Origin: Chitinimonas prasina
Lineage (GTDB): Bacteria; Pseudomonadota; Gammaproteobacteria; Burkholderiales; Chitinimonadaceae
Length of the DNA stretch: 64,000 nucleotides
Direction: 5' to 3'
Assembly: GCF_030160395.1 (NCBI RefSeq)
Contig: NZ_BSOG01000003.1
Span: forward strand, 186,001 to 250,000
Of this stretch, positions 55,437 to 64,000 are shown piece after piece. Below the pieces are notes generated by a model that was given only the letters and a program-made list of their open reading frames with translations, did no database searches and was not told where the DNA came from. The position numbers and the translations under genes are program-made. The first letter of the stretch is position 1; each line of letters starts with the position of its first letter.

Positions 55437-55606
55437 ATGGGTGGGGTGAGTGTTGGCGGCTGATGCGCTGGGTAAGCATCCAGGTGCAGAGTTGCTTTCA
55501 TGCGTCGCAATGCGCGTTGCTTATTGCGCCCTACGGATTGATGGGTGGTGCTGCCAGAGGCGGTGTGAAGTGACAGGCCGCTTGCGCTTAGGCGTGGTTG
55601 GTTGTG

Positions 55607-55638
55607 ATGCCTCGACTTGTTTGAGTTGGGGCATTTTT
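55607..55638 (+). terminator. Terminator in repeat copy 3
   Basis: atgcctcgact pairs with agttggggcat with one further change from copy 2 and is followed by five T. It is the third copy in the triplication. Confidence 0.65.
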
Positions 55639-55730
55639 ATGGGTGGGGTGAGTGTTGGCGGCTGATGCGCTGGGTAAGCATCCAGGTGCAGAGTTGCTTT
55701 CATGCGGCGCAATGCGCTTACGCTTATTGC

Positions 55731-55775
55731 GCCCTACGCCCTACGCCCTACGCCCTACGCCCTACGCCCTACGCC
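55731..55775. repeat. Heptamer array (GCCCTAC)6
   Basis: Six exact copies of GCCCTAC and a partial seventh follow the third 202-bp repeat. Single gccctacg units end the other copies, so the array arose by slippage from that unit. Confidence 0.9.
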
Positions 55776-55835
55776 AGAGCAAGCAAGCTATGCATTGAGC
55801 TTGCTCATGCGGTGCTGTGGGTCTTGGTTGCATCG

Positions 55836-56468
55836 CTACGCTGGTAACAAAGCCGCTTTGTTTCTTTGGGCAGCCAGGACGGCGTGTCTGTCTGGGTACG
55901 CGTCTTCCAATAGCTGGGGCTGGAGAATGTCGGAGGCGCAGCTTGCTCTTCTTTCGACGACGGGCTGCCTTGCACTGCCTTGGACTATCTCGTTTTGCAG
56001 GGACAGTATCTTGGTGGCTTCGATATTGCCCTGAATAACGCAGTAAGTTCCTTCTTCAATGAAGGCTTGTGCAAACAGGTTGCCGCCAACATGCAGCATG
56101 TAGTCGTTTGATGAGCTGAGGTATGCCAGTTCGCCGATATCCAGGTTGCCGCCGACGATGACTTCGCCGCGCGCGTGCAGGTTGGTCGCTTTCAGGTTTC
56201 CACACACGACCAGCAGTGTATGTTCGGCTATGTTGCAGTCGCTCAGGAGTCCTTGGACGATCAAGTCGCCTGACACCAGCACCGTATCGGCCTCGATGGC
56301 AAAGTCTTGGTTGAAGTGGGTATCGCCCTGGTAGTGGCGTACCACTATCGTTTCATCTTCGTTCATGTACTCGTCACGCTCGAAGTCGATTTCATCTGCG
56401 ATTGCCGGGCATGCCGATTTGACGATTTTGCGGGCCATCCTGGCTGAGATTTCAGTGTATTCAGGCAT
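55836..56468 (-). CDS. Beta-helix (bactofilin-like/polymer-forming) protein
   Basis: A 210-residue protein from ATG 56468, with aagga upstream. The middle (about residues 45-160) shows regular short strands with Gly/Asn turns: DTVLVSGDLIVQGLL, LLVVCGNLKATNL, EVIVGGNLDIG, MLHVGGNLFAQAF and YCVIQGNIEAT. This is the pattern of a right-handed beta-helix as in bactofilin-like proteins. The last 45 residues are unlike that fold. It has no signal peptide. The function is unknown. Confidence 0.72.
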   Translation of the reverse strand: MPEYTEISARMARKIVKSACPAIADEIDFERDEYMNEDETIVVRHYQGDTHFNQDFAIEADTVLVSGDLIVQGLLSDCNIAEHTLLVVCGNLKATNLHARGEVIVGGNLDIGELAYLSSSNDYMLHVGGNLFAQAFIEEGTYCVIQGNIEATKILSLQNEIVQGSARQPVVERRASCASDILQPQLLEDAYPDRHAVLAAQRNKAALLPA

Positions 56469-56557
56469 GTCGGTTTTTCCTTGCTGTGCTGAATGCACCT
56501 AAGGGCGATGGTATGCACTCGGCGTGGCGCAACGGAGTTTGCGCTGGGTGAAATGAT

Positions 56558-56579
56558 AAAGGCCGCTTGCGCGGCCTTT
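56558..56579 (-). terminator. Terminator downstream of the AIM24-like gene
   Basis: aaaggccgc pairs with gcggccttt around ttgc. On the minus strand it follows the gene's stop after about 13 bases and is followed by a short T-rich run. Confidence 0.65.
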
Positions 56580-56592
56580 GGTTGCGGTGGGT

Positions 56593-57384
56593 TTATTCTC
56601 GTTCGAAGATGTTGCCCAGGTTGCCCAGTACAGAGCCTTGCTCGCCGCCGGCGCTGCCGCCCACCTTGGAGGCGCCGACGATGCGGTTGGCCAGGCGTGC
56701 CAGGGGCAGTGATTGCAGCCAGACCTTGCCGGGGCCGCGCAGGGTGGCGAAGAACAGGCCTTCGCCGCCGAACAGGGCGCTCTTGATGTTGCCGACGTAC
56801 TGGATGTCGAAGTCTACGGTGGGGGCGAAGGCCACCACGCAGCCGGTATCGACACGCAGGGTTTCGCCTGGCTTGAGGGTTTTTTCGATGACGGCGCCGC
56901 CGGCATGGATAAAGGCCAGGCCGTCACCTTCCAGCTTTTGCAAGATGAAGCCTTCACCGCCGAAGAAGCCGGCGCCCAGCTTTTTCTGGAAGCCTATGCC
57001 CAGCGATACGCCCTTGGCGGCGCAGAGGAAGGAGTCCTTCTGGCACATGAGGGTGCCGCCGACATCGGGCAGGTGTACGGGGATGATCTTGCCGGGGTAG
57101 GAGGCGCCGAAGGCGACCTTTTTCTTGCCTTGGCCCTGGTTGATGAACACGGTGGTGAACAGCGATTCACCGGTGATCAGGCGCTTGCCGGCACCCATCA
57201 GCTTGCCCATGAAGCCCTTCTGGGCGTCGGAGCCGTCGCCGAAGATGGTATCCATATGGATGCCGTCTTCCATGTAGAACAGGGTGCCGGCCTCGCCGAC
57301 GGCGGCTTCGCCGGGGTCCAGTTCCACTTCCACAAACTGCATATCGTCACCGAACAGCTGGTAATCGATCTCGTCCATTGCCAT
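56593..57384 (-). CDS. AIM24/TIGR00266 family protein
   Basis: A 263-residue protein from ATG 57384 with an aggag ribosome site. It shows the double-psi-like AIM24 pattern: [49 protein letters not shown], and [18 protein letters not shown] with [20 protein letters not shown]. This matches the TIGR00266 group of cytosolic proteins. The function is unknown; some relatives are mitochondrial. Confidence 0.88.
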   Translation of the reverse strand: MAMDEIDYQLFGDDMQFVEVELDPGEAAVGEAGTLFYMEDGIHMDTIFGDGSDAQKGFMGKLMGAGKRLITGESLFTTVFINQGQGKKKVAFGASYPGKIIPVHLPDVGGTLMCQKDSFLCAAKGVSLGIGFQKKLGAGFFGGEGFILQKLEGDGLAFIHAGGAVIEKTLKPGETLRVDTGCVVAFAPTVDFDIQYVGNIKSALFGGEGLFFATLRGPGKVWLQSLPLARLANRIVGASKVGGSAGGEQGSVLGNLGNIFERE

Positions 57385-57454
57385 TGCTTTTCTCCTAGTG
57401 AGGCGGTGCAAAAGGTGATTGTTGCCTGTGCCTGGCGTACCGGGTGCAGGTGGC

Positions 57455-58063
57455 TTACTCGCCCCAGCGCTGCATCAGCGCGTGGGGGACGTTGATTTGA
57501 TCCAGTATGCGTGCCACCACGAAGTCCACCAGTTGGGCGATGGATTGGGGATGGTGGTAGAAGCCTGGATTGGGAGGCAGGATGCAGACGTTCATGCGGG
57601 CCAGCTTGAGCATGTTTTCCAGGTGCAAGGCGGAGTAGGGGGTCTCGCGTGGCACGATGACCAGCTTGCGGTTTTCCTTGATGGCGACGTCGGCGGCGCG
57701 TTCTATCAGGTTGTCGCTCATGCCGGCTGCGATGGCTGCCAGGGTGCCCATGGTGCAGGGGCAGATCACCATGGCGTCGGCGGGGTTGGAGCCCGATGCG
57801 ACGGGTGCGAACCATTCTTCGCGGCCGAATACCCGCAGCTGGCCGTCGGCCACGCTGTGGCGTTGGCGCAGCATGGTTTCGACTTCCTTGGCGCGCGATG
57901 GCCAGGTTTCGTCCAGCTCTTGCTTGATGACGATCTGGGCGGCCTGGGAGTACAGCAGGTAGACCTGTACGCCGGCGGCCAGCAGGCATTCGAGCAGGCG
58001 CAGGCCGTAGGGCATGCCGGAGGCGCCGGTTAGCGCCAGGGTGACGGTGCGGGGCATGGTCAT
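57455..58063 (-). CDS. ubiX: Flavin prenyltransferase UbiX
   Basis: A 202-residue enzyme that makes prenylated FMN for UbiD-type decarboxylases in ubiquinone synthesis. Landmarks are [52 protein letters not shown] and [16 protein letters not shown]. Its start overlaps the rapZ stop, so it is translated with rapZ. An in-frame ATG two codons later is also possible. Confidence 0.95.
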   Translation of the reverse strand: MTMPRTVTLALTGASGMPYGLRLLECLLAAGVQVYLLYSQAAQIVIKQELDETWPSRAKEVETMLRQRHSVADGQLRVFGREEWFAPVASGSNPADAMVICPCTMGTLAAIAAGMSDNLIERAADVAIKENRKLVIVPRETPYSALHLENMLKLARMNVCILPPNPGFYHHPQSIAQLVDFVVARILDQINVPHALMQRWGE

Positions 58064-58920
58064 GTGGGGCTGGACTCCCTGTGCCGCACCAGCACCTGGC
58101 GGTCCTGTGCAAAATGGGTGGCCAGCTTTTCGGCCAGCCAGACCGAGCGATGCTGGCCGCCGGTACAGCCTATGCCGACGGTGACATAGCTGCGGTTGTC
58201 GCGATCAAAGGCGGGCAGCCAGTTTTCCAGGTAGCGCAGGACATCGGTGTACATGGCCTGGGGGGCGGCCTCGGCCTCCAGGAACTGGATGACGGGTTGA
58301 TCGAGTCCGGTGAGGGGGCGCAGGCTGGGGTCGTAGTAGGGGTTGGGCAGGCAGCGGGCGTCGAACACGAAGTCGGCGTCCAGCGGCAGGCCATGCTTGA
58401 AGCCGAACGACTGGAAAATGAGGGTGAGGCGGGACTGGTCCAGCGCCAGGAACTGCTTGACCCAGGCTCGCAGGGCATTGGCGCTCAGCTCGCTGGTATC
58501 GACCCGGTGCGACAGATCGGCAACGCTGGCCAGGATCTCGCGCTCCAGGCTGATGCACTCCGCCACGGTGTAGTCGGTGTGCAGGGTGGAGAGCGGGTGC
58601 TTGCGGCGGGTTTCGGAAAAGCGTTTGAGCAGGGATTCGGTCTTGGCTTCGAGGAACAATACCCGTACATCCAGGCCCTGGCTCTTGAGGTCTGCCACGC
58701 AGTCGGGCAGGGCGGGCAGGCTTTGGGCGCCGCGTATGTCCACGCTGATGCCGACCCGCTGATGGCCTTCGCCTTGCAGCAGGCGCACTGTTTGCGGCAG
58801 CAGGGTGGCGGGCAGGTTGTCTATGCAGTAGTAGCCCAGGTCTTCCAGCAGTTTGAGGGCGACGCTCTTGCCGGAGCCAGACAGGCCCGATATCAGTACG
58901 ATCTGCAGCACGGTGGCCAT
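58060..58920 (-). CDS. rapZ: RNase adapter protein RapZ
   Basis: A 286-residue protein: P-loop ISGLSGSGKSVALKLLEDLG, YYCIDNLPATLLP, SVDIRGAQSL and C-terminal VTVGIGCTGGQHRSVWLAE. RapZ guides RNase E to small RNAs of amino-sugar synthesis in enterics; in betaproteobacteria it lies, as here, next to hprK and ptsN. It is six bases from hprK. Confidence 0.95.
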   Translation of the reverse strand: MATVLQIVLISGLSGSGKSVALKLLEDLGYYCIDNLPATLLPQTVRLLQGEGHQRVGISVDIRGAQSLPALPDCVADLKSQGLDVRVLFLEAKTESLLKRFSETRRKHPLSTLHTDYTVAECISLEREILASVADLSHRVDTSELSANALRAWVKQFLALDQSRLTLIFQSFGFKHGLPLDADFVFDARCLPNPYYDPSLRPLTGLDQPVIQFLEAEAAPQAMYTDVLRYLENWLPAFDRDNRSYVTVGIGCTGGQHRSVWLAEKLATHFAQDRQVLVRHRESSPT

Positions 58921-58926
58921 GGCCGC

Positions 58927-59868
58927 TTATTCTCCTGATTCCATGAAACGTTGGTGCCGCTCGATGAACTCGCGGGTGGAGTCGATGCCACGCAGTTGCA
59001 GGATGTAGTTGCGCACGGCGGCTTCGACCAGCACGGCGAGGTTGCGGCCGGCGGCGACGGGCAGCACGACCTTGCGTATGGCGACATCCAGTACGGCCTG
59101 GGTGGCGGCCTGCATCTGCAGTCTATCCAGCGGGGTGATGGATTCGGCCTGCTTGGTCAGGTGGATGATGAGTTTGAGGTTCTTGCGCGGACGGACGGCG
59201 GTTTCACCGAAGATGGTGCGGATATTGAGCACGCCCAGGCCGCGTACTTCGAGGAAGTCGCGCAGCAGGGGCGGGCAGCGGCCTTCCAGGGTGTCGGGGG
59301 CGATGCGGTAGAGCTCTACCACGTCGTCGGCGACCAGGCCATGGCCGCGCGAGATCAGTTCCAGGGCCAGTTCGCTCTTGCCCATGGCGCTTTCGCCGGT
59401 AATCAGCACGCCGACCTCCAGCACGTCGAGGAACACACCATGCAGGTTGGTGGAGACGGCCAGCGCCTTGGCCAGATAGAAGCGCAGCACGTCCATCAGG
59501 TAGGGCGATTGCTCGGGCGAGGTCAGCAGGGGGACATGGGCGCGCTCGCAGGCTTCGCGCAGCATATCGGGCGCGGGCTGGCCGTTGGCGATGATCATGG
59601 CTGCCATGTCGGTGCTGAACAGGTGGTCCAGCGATTTTTTCAGGGCGGTGGCCTCTACCTGCTGCAGGTAGGCGATTTCGGCCAGGCCCAGTACCTGTAT
59701 GCGGTTGGGGTGGACGAAGTTGAGGTGACCGACCAGGGCGTGGGCCGGCTTCTGGTTATCGGCCTCGTTGGACAGCAGATTGTTGGCGCCGCTCTGGCCT
59801 GCCAGCCAGGTCAGGCGCAGTTTTTCTGCGTTGTCGATGAACAGCTGGCGGACGGTGATTTGGGGCAT
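58927..59868 (-). CDS. hprK: HPr kinase/phosphorylase
   Basis: A 313-residue bifunctional enzyme acting on Ser of HPr. The N-terminal domain is followed by the P-loop [50 protein letters not shown] and the C-terminal [17 protein letters not shown]. In proteobacteria it works with EIIA-Ntr in regulatory PTS signalling. It follows ptsN with about 70 bases between. Confidence 0.95.
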   Translation of the reverse strand: MPQITVRQLFIDNAEKLRLTWLAGQSGANNLLSNEADNQKPAHALVGHLNFVHPNRIQVLGLAEIAYLQQVEATALKKSLDHLFSTDMAAMIIANGQPAPDMLREACERAHVPLLTSPEQSPYLMDVLRFYLAKALAVSTNLHGVFLDVLEVGVLITGESAMGKSELALELISRGHGLVADDVVELYRIAPDTLEGRCPPLLRDFLEVRGLGVLNIRTIFGETAVRPRKNLKLIIHLTKQAESITPLDRLQMQAATQAVLDVAIRKVVLPVAAGRNLAVLVEAAVRNYILQLRGIDSTREFIERHQRFMESGE

Positions 59869-59938
59869 GGTTCCGTTTCTGTATCAGGCCTGATAGCGAC
59901 GGTGCCGGGGGCGGGCCGGGGCTGGCGGCCCCTGGGGC

Positions 59939-60394
59939 TCAGGCTTGCCAGTGGGTGAGCAGTTGGTGCACGTCTTCCGGTGTGGTGGCCTGGCTAAGCG
60001 CTTCGCGGACTTTTTTGTCACTGAACAGCTGTGCCAGTTCCGACAGGATCTGCAAATGCAGGTCGGTTGCCTGTTCGGGCACCATCAGTACGAAGGCGAG
60101 GTTGACCGGCTTGCCGTCCGGCGCTTCGAAGGGGATGGCTTGCTTGAGGCGCACAAACACCCCTACGGCCTCCTTCAGGCCCTTGATGCGGCCGTGCGGT
60201 ATGGCGACACCCTGGCCCAGCCCGGTCGAGCCCAGCTTTTCGCGGGCGAACAGGGCGTCGAAGATGGCGGCGCGGGCGATGCCATGGCTGTTCTCGAACA
60301 AGAGGCCGGCCTGTTCGAACAGGCGTTTCTTGCTGGTGAGGTCCAGGTCGAGAAAGACGTTGGTCAATGGCAGGAGTGAGGCGATCAGGGCCAT
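59939..60394 (-). CDS. ptsN: PTS EIIA-Ntr protein PtsN
   Basis: A 151-residue EIIA domain. The phosphorylated His lies in QGVAIPHGRIKGL, with AIPFEAPDGKPVNLAFVLMV after it. It passes phosphate in the nitrogen-related PTS and binds partners such as potassium regulators. It sits between hpf and hprK, as in most betaproteobacteria. Confidence 0.95.
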   Translation of the reverse strand: MALIASLLPLTNVFLDLDLTSKKRLFEQAGLLFENSHGIARAAIFDALFAREKLGSTGLGQGVAIPHGRIKGLKEAVGVFVRLKQAIPFEAPDGKPVNLAFVLMVPEQATDLHLQILSELAQLFSDKKVREALSQATTPEDVHQLLTHWQA

Positions 60395-60514
60395 GGTTGT
60401 GCAATGCTGAAATAGGCCGCCATTGTACGCCGGTGGGCGGCTAGGACAAGGCGTGAAAGTCGGCTTGCGCTGAGGGTGTGGTGCCAGTGTGGCATGGTCT
60501 GCATCAGAAAGGAA

Positions 60515-60546
60515 AACGGGAACGGTGTCCCTGTACCGTTCCCGTT
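60515..60546 (-). terminator. Terminator downstream of hpf
   Basis: aacgggaacggt (60515-60526) pairs perfectly over 12 bases with accgttcccgtt (60535-60546), loop of 8. On the minus strand it follows the hpf stop by 36 bases and is followed by ttcctttc. It separates rpoN-hpf from ptsN. Confidence 0.8.
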
Positions 60547-60582
60547 CCCTCTCGTCACTTTCGCTTTGCTGCTACGGCGCCA

Positions 60583-60930
60583 TCAGGCGGCTGCCTGATC
60601 GTGGCTTTCCGGTTCTACATGATGCTTCATGGCATCGGTGTGGCGGTCTCCATATCGCTTTTCTTTGTGCTTTAACACTTGCCGATCCAGCTTGTCGGCC
60701 ACCAGGTCTATGGCGGCGTACATATCGGGCTCGGTGGCTTCCACATGGATATCCTTGCCGCGCAGATGCACATTCACTTCTATCTTCTGCTGCAGCTTGT
60801 CGACGCTGAGGGTGACGCCCATGTCGATCACGTGATCGAAGTGGCGGGTGACCCTCTCCAGCTTGGTCTGCACGTATTCGCGGATGGCTGGGGTTACGTC
60901 GAGGTGGTGCCCACTGATGGTCAGGTTCAT
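60583..60930 (-). CDS. hpf: Ribosome hibernation promoting factor
   Basis: A 115-residue short-type [37 protein letters not shown] and [20 protein letters not shown]. It binds the ribosome decoding area to form inactive dimers in stationary phase. It lies just downstream of rpoN, its usual place. Confidence 0.95.
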   Translation of the reverse strand: MNLTISGHHLDVTPAIREYVQTKLERVTRHFDHVIDMGVTLSVDKLQQKIEVNVHLRGKDIHVEATEPDMYAAIDLVADKLDRQVLKHKEKRYGDRHTDAMKHHVEPESHDQAAA

Positions 60931-60973
60931 ACGACTCTCCTTGTGTTAAGGACGCCGCCTAGCTGCGGGGCGG

Positions 60974-62434
60974 CTACAGGGACTTTCGTTGGTTCACGGG
61001 AGGGATCTGCAAGGCTTCACGGTACTTTGCGACGGTACGGCGGGCAACATTGATGCCCTGCTTGCCAAGCACTTCGGCCAGCGTACTGTCACTCAGTGGT
61101 TTCTTGGGGTCTTCGTTCTGTATCAGTTGTTTGAGAAGGGCTTTGATGGCGATGGCCGAGCATTCGCCGCCCGAGTCGGTATCCACATGGCTGCCGAAGA
61201 AATACTTGAACTCATAGATGCCACGCGGCGTGAGCATGTATTTCTGGGTAGTCACCCGAGAGATGGTCGATTCGTGCAGGTCCAGCTCCTCCGCAATATC
61301 GCGCAGCACCAGGGGGCGCATGGCGACTTCGCCGTGTTCGAAAAACCGCTGCTGCTTTTCGACGATGGCCTGTGCTACGCGGAGTATGGTGTCGAAGCGT
61401 TGCTGGACGTTCTTGATCAGCCACTTGGCTTCCTGCAGCTGGCCGGACAGGCCGGTGCCGTTTTCACGATGTTGCCGCAGGATGTTGGCGTACAACTGGT
61501 TGACCTTGAGTTTGGGCATCGCAGCTTCGTTCAGCTGGACCGTCCAGCCGTTGCGAAGCTTCTTCACCACCACGTCTGCTACCACGTAGCGGGTGTCAGT
61601 CTCGCCGAACACTGCTCCGGGCCGGGGGTTCAGTCGCTGTATCAGCAACTGTGCGGCTCGCAGGGAGGTGTCGTCGCATTTCAGCGTTTTCTTAAGCTTA
61701 CTGTAGTCCTTGTTGGCTAATAAATCGAGGTGCTCGGCCACAATCTCAAGTGCCAATCCGCTGGCCGGTTCGTGCTGCATCAACTGCTGCAACTGCAACT
61801 TCAGGCAGTCCTTGAGATCGACTGCGCCCACGCCACAAGGTTCCAGCTGGCGTATCAATTGCAGGCTGACCTGCAGCTCTTCCAGCTCGATTTCCAGCTC
61901 GTCGCGCAGGGATTCGGGGATCAACTCAAAGATTTCGACCAACGGTAGGCCGAGATAGCCGTCGTCGTCCAGCGCGTCTATGACCAGGTTGGCTACGGCA
62001 TGGTCGCGCTGGCTCAGGGGCAACAGGCCCAGCTGGGCCAGCAGGTGCTCGCGCAGGGTGCTGATGCGGGCGACGTTGGCCTGGGGGTCGAATTCGTCGT
62101 CGTCTTCGCGCTGGCGCCCGCCGCCGCTTTCGTTCCAGTAGCTGTCGCCCAGCGCGCCATCCATGTCGAAATCGGGTTCGGCGGTGTTGGTACTGGGGGT
62201 CTCGTCGAGCGAGGGGGGCGGCTCGGCTACCTCCACCGGGCTGCCGTCCTCGCGTACCGGGTGGATTTCCGGCTCGTTGTCGTCCTCGCGCTCCAGCATG
62301 GGGTTGTCCTGCAGGAAGCGTTCTATCTCCTGGTTCAGGTCAAGCGTGGAGAGCTGCAGCAATTTGATGGATTGCTGTAGCTGTGGCGTAAGCGTGAGTG
62401 ACTGGGAAAGCTTGAGTTGGAGGGATTGTTTCAT
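60974..62434 (-). CDS. rpoN: RNA polymerase sigma-54 factor
   Basis: A 486-residue sigma factor. Region I is the Gln/Leu-rich QSLQLKLSQSLTLTPQLQQS, which contacts activators. Region II is acidic (about residues 45-115). Region III has the HTH-like core-binding and DNA-binding parts, and the C-terminal RpoN box is VARRTVAKYREALQIPP. It needs AAA+ activators. It lies between lptB and hpf. Confidence 0.97.
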   Translation of the reverse strand: MKQSLQLKLSQSLTLTPQLQQSIKLLQLSTLDLNQEIERFLQDNPMLEREDDNEPEIHPVREDGSPVEVAEPPPSLDETPSTNTAEPDFDMDGALGDSYWNESGGGRQREDDDEFDPQANVARISTLREHLLAQLGLLPLSQRDHAVANLVIDALDDDGYLGLPLVEIFELIPESLRDELEIELEELQVSLQLIRQLEPCGVGAVDLKDCLKLQLQQLMQHEPASGLALEIVAEHLDLLANKDYSKLKKTLKCDDTSLRAAQLLIQRLNPRPGAVFGETDTRYVVADVVVKKLRNGWTVQLNEAAMPKLKVNQLYANILRQHRENGTGLSGQLQEAKWLIKNVQQRFDTILRVAQAIVEKQQRFFEHGEVAMRPLVLRDIAEELDLHESTISRVTTQKYMLTPRGIYEFKYFFGSHVDTDSGGECSAIAIKALLKQLIQNEDPKKPLSDSTLAEVLGKQGINVARRTVAKYREALQIPPVNQRKSL

Positions 62435-62451
62435 GCTGACACGGTAACAGG

Positions 62452-63173
<722 letters not shown>

Positions 63174-63177
<4 letters not shown>

Positions 63178-63707
63178 GGCTTGGCTTGGCTCTCGGGCTT
63201 TTTCTTGGGCTGTATCACCAGCTTTACCCGGCCATCTGTGCCGGGTGTGGCGCTGGCATTGCCTTCGGCCCGGAAGATCTCGGTCACGCTGTTGTAGACG
63301 ATATGGCTGCCGCTCAGCTCATCCTGGCCGCGCTTGAGCCAGGCGTTGCCGGTCAGCTTGACGTCGCCGGTCTTGCTGTCGTAATCGAGCTTGTCGGAGC
63401 GGGCATCCAGCCAGACTTCCTGACCTTCCATCTTTTGCTTGAACTTGACGGGGCGGCCGCTGGCCTGGACGGTTTGTTCGCCGTCGGCCTGTTCGGTGAT
63501 CACGGCCTGGTCGGCGTCCAGCGACAGGGTACCTTGTACCAGCCTGACGCCGCCTTCCAGCACGGAGCGACCGGTTTTCTGATCCTGGCTGACGCGGCCG
63601 GCATCGACATTGATGGGTTTGCCGCTGTCGGCTTTCTCGGCCAGGGCCAGGGGAGCCAGCAGGGTCAGGGCGCTGGTCAGCAGCAGCTTAGCGTTGAGGC
63701 GGGGCAT
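63174..63707 (-). CDS. lptA: LPS transport periplasmic protein LptA
   Basis: A 177-residue protein with a signal peptide ending near LALAEK. The OstA-like beta-jellyroll includes [36 protein letters not shown] and [19 protein letters not shown]. It bridges LPS from LptC to LptDE. It overlaps lptC by 20 bases and lptB by four. Confidence 0.95.
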
Positions 63708-64000
63708 AGTAGAGGCTCACATTGGAACGCAGATTCAGACGTGTGTTCGGGTGGTCGTAGTCAAAGCCGGTGCTGCGCATGCGGTTGCCGCCGCTCACCA
63801 TGTCGGCGGGGGCATCCGAGCTGGCGAGGCCGCGGGTGATGTCCAGCTGCAGGCGGCTGCTGTTGAGTGTCATGGCGTCGACGCCGGCTGCGGCGGTGCG
63901 ATGCATGCGTACATCCTGCTCGAAGAAGACCCGGTCGCCGCCTTCGGTGATGCGGGCTTTTTCGGCGCTGATGGTGAGCGTAGGCTCGCCAGGCAGGGTG
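63688..64000 (-). CDS. lptC: LPS export protein LptC (3' part)
   Basis: The last 103 or so codons of lptC, cut by the window end. The readable part includes TLTISAEKARITEGG, VFFEQDVRMHR and RSTGFDYDHPNTRLNLRSNV, typical of the C-terminal half of LptC. It overlaps the lptA start by 20 bases. The N-terminal membrane anchor lies outside the window. Confidence 0.88.
   Translation of the reverse strand, partial: TLPGEPTLTISAEKARITEGGDRVFFEQDVRMHRTAAAGVDAMTLNSSRLQLDITRGLASSDAPADMVSGGNRMRSTGFDYDHPNTRLNLRSNVSLYYAPPQR

Larger units (their letters stand above)
55142..55730. repeat. 202-bp tandem repeat, three copies
   Basis: The same marker (catttttatgggtggggtga) begins at 55228, 55430 and 55632, an exact 202-base period. 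Each copy holds a terminator hairpin, a gtaagcatccaggtgcag-like block and a gcgcaat...attgcgc inverted repeat. Copies differ by scattered base changes. The copies do not encode any plausible protein. Confidence 0.88.

Noticed and set aside
55051-55712. Three similar small minus-strand frames (MRRM.A.LHLDAY...)
   Set aside because: They repeat because the DNA repeats with a 202-base period. They lie across terminator hairpins, and the similarity is explained by the DNA triplication.

Overview
The window looks like a chromosomal segment of a betaproteobacterium, probably of the Neisseriales. I infer this from conserved gene neighbourhoods (lptC-lptA-lptB-rpoN-hpf-ptsN-hprK-rapZ; lolB-ispE-tRNA-Gln-prs-rplY-pth-ychF; a kinase-type thrB next to a DUF2782 gene and polA). 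The genus cannot be fixed from this sequence alone. Housekeeping genes sample near 60% GC. The toxin-cassette area at about 9.3-11.4 kb is clearly more AT-rich (roughly 38-48% in lines I counted).

Region 1 (1-11.7 kb) is a prophage-type block. Five tightly packed or overlapping virion/ejection-like genes lead into a 1,920-residue polyvalent protein. That protein has a duplicated segment, an HExxGH metallopeptidase-like motif, a phosphoribosyltransferase-like domain and a C-terminal nucleotidyltransferase-like toxin tip. Behind it come an apparent immunity gene and a line of orphan toxin tips, each starting at the same short junction (GTTCCAAACAAGG-like): an EndoU-type RNase tip with its partner gene, a JAB/MPN-like tip broken by one in-frame TAG with its partner gene, and a fourth fragment. 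This is the most unusual system in the window: a phage ejection-type protein with a swappable polymorphic-toxin end.

Region 2 (11.7-21.2 kb) holds thrB, a DUF2782 protein, a LOG-family protein, polA, a secreted PI-PLC-like protein, ppk1-sixA and yggX. Region 3 (21.4-25.3 kb) is a minus-strand gtr-like operon: methyltransferase, GtrB-like, GtrA-like and a large membrane glycosyltransferase. Region 4 (25.5-33.4 kb) has the translation and nucleotide-precursor set ychF-pth-rplY-prs-tRNA-Gln-ispE-lolB, a TPR lipoprotein and mutM. Region 5 (33.6-42.9 kb) has a dynamin-like GTPase, an H-NS family protein, a VanZ-like protein, a QueD-like enzyme, the metNIQ methionine importer, a HAD nucleotidase, a ChaN-like protein and a CBS protein.

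Region 6 (42.9-48.8 kb) is more accessory: a somewhat divergent adenylosuccinate synthetase divergent from a LysR regulator, a SUMF1-like protein lacking the usual cysteines, a periplasmic binding protein, and two decayed LysR C-terminal remnants, then argB. Region 7 (48.9-56.5 kb) is a TetR-RND-TolC efflux locus with a palindromic operator. It is followed by a 202-bp tandem triplication carrying terminators and a heptamer array, and a beta-helix protein. Region 8 (56.6-64 kb) has an AIM24-like protein, ubiX, rapZ, hprK, ptsN, hpf, rpoN and the lptBAC genes, cut off by the window end.
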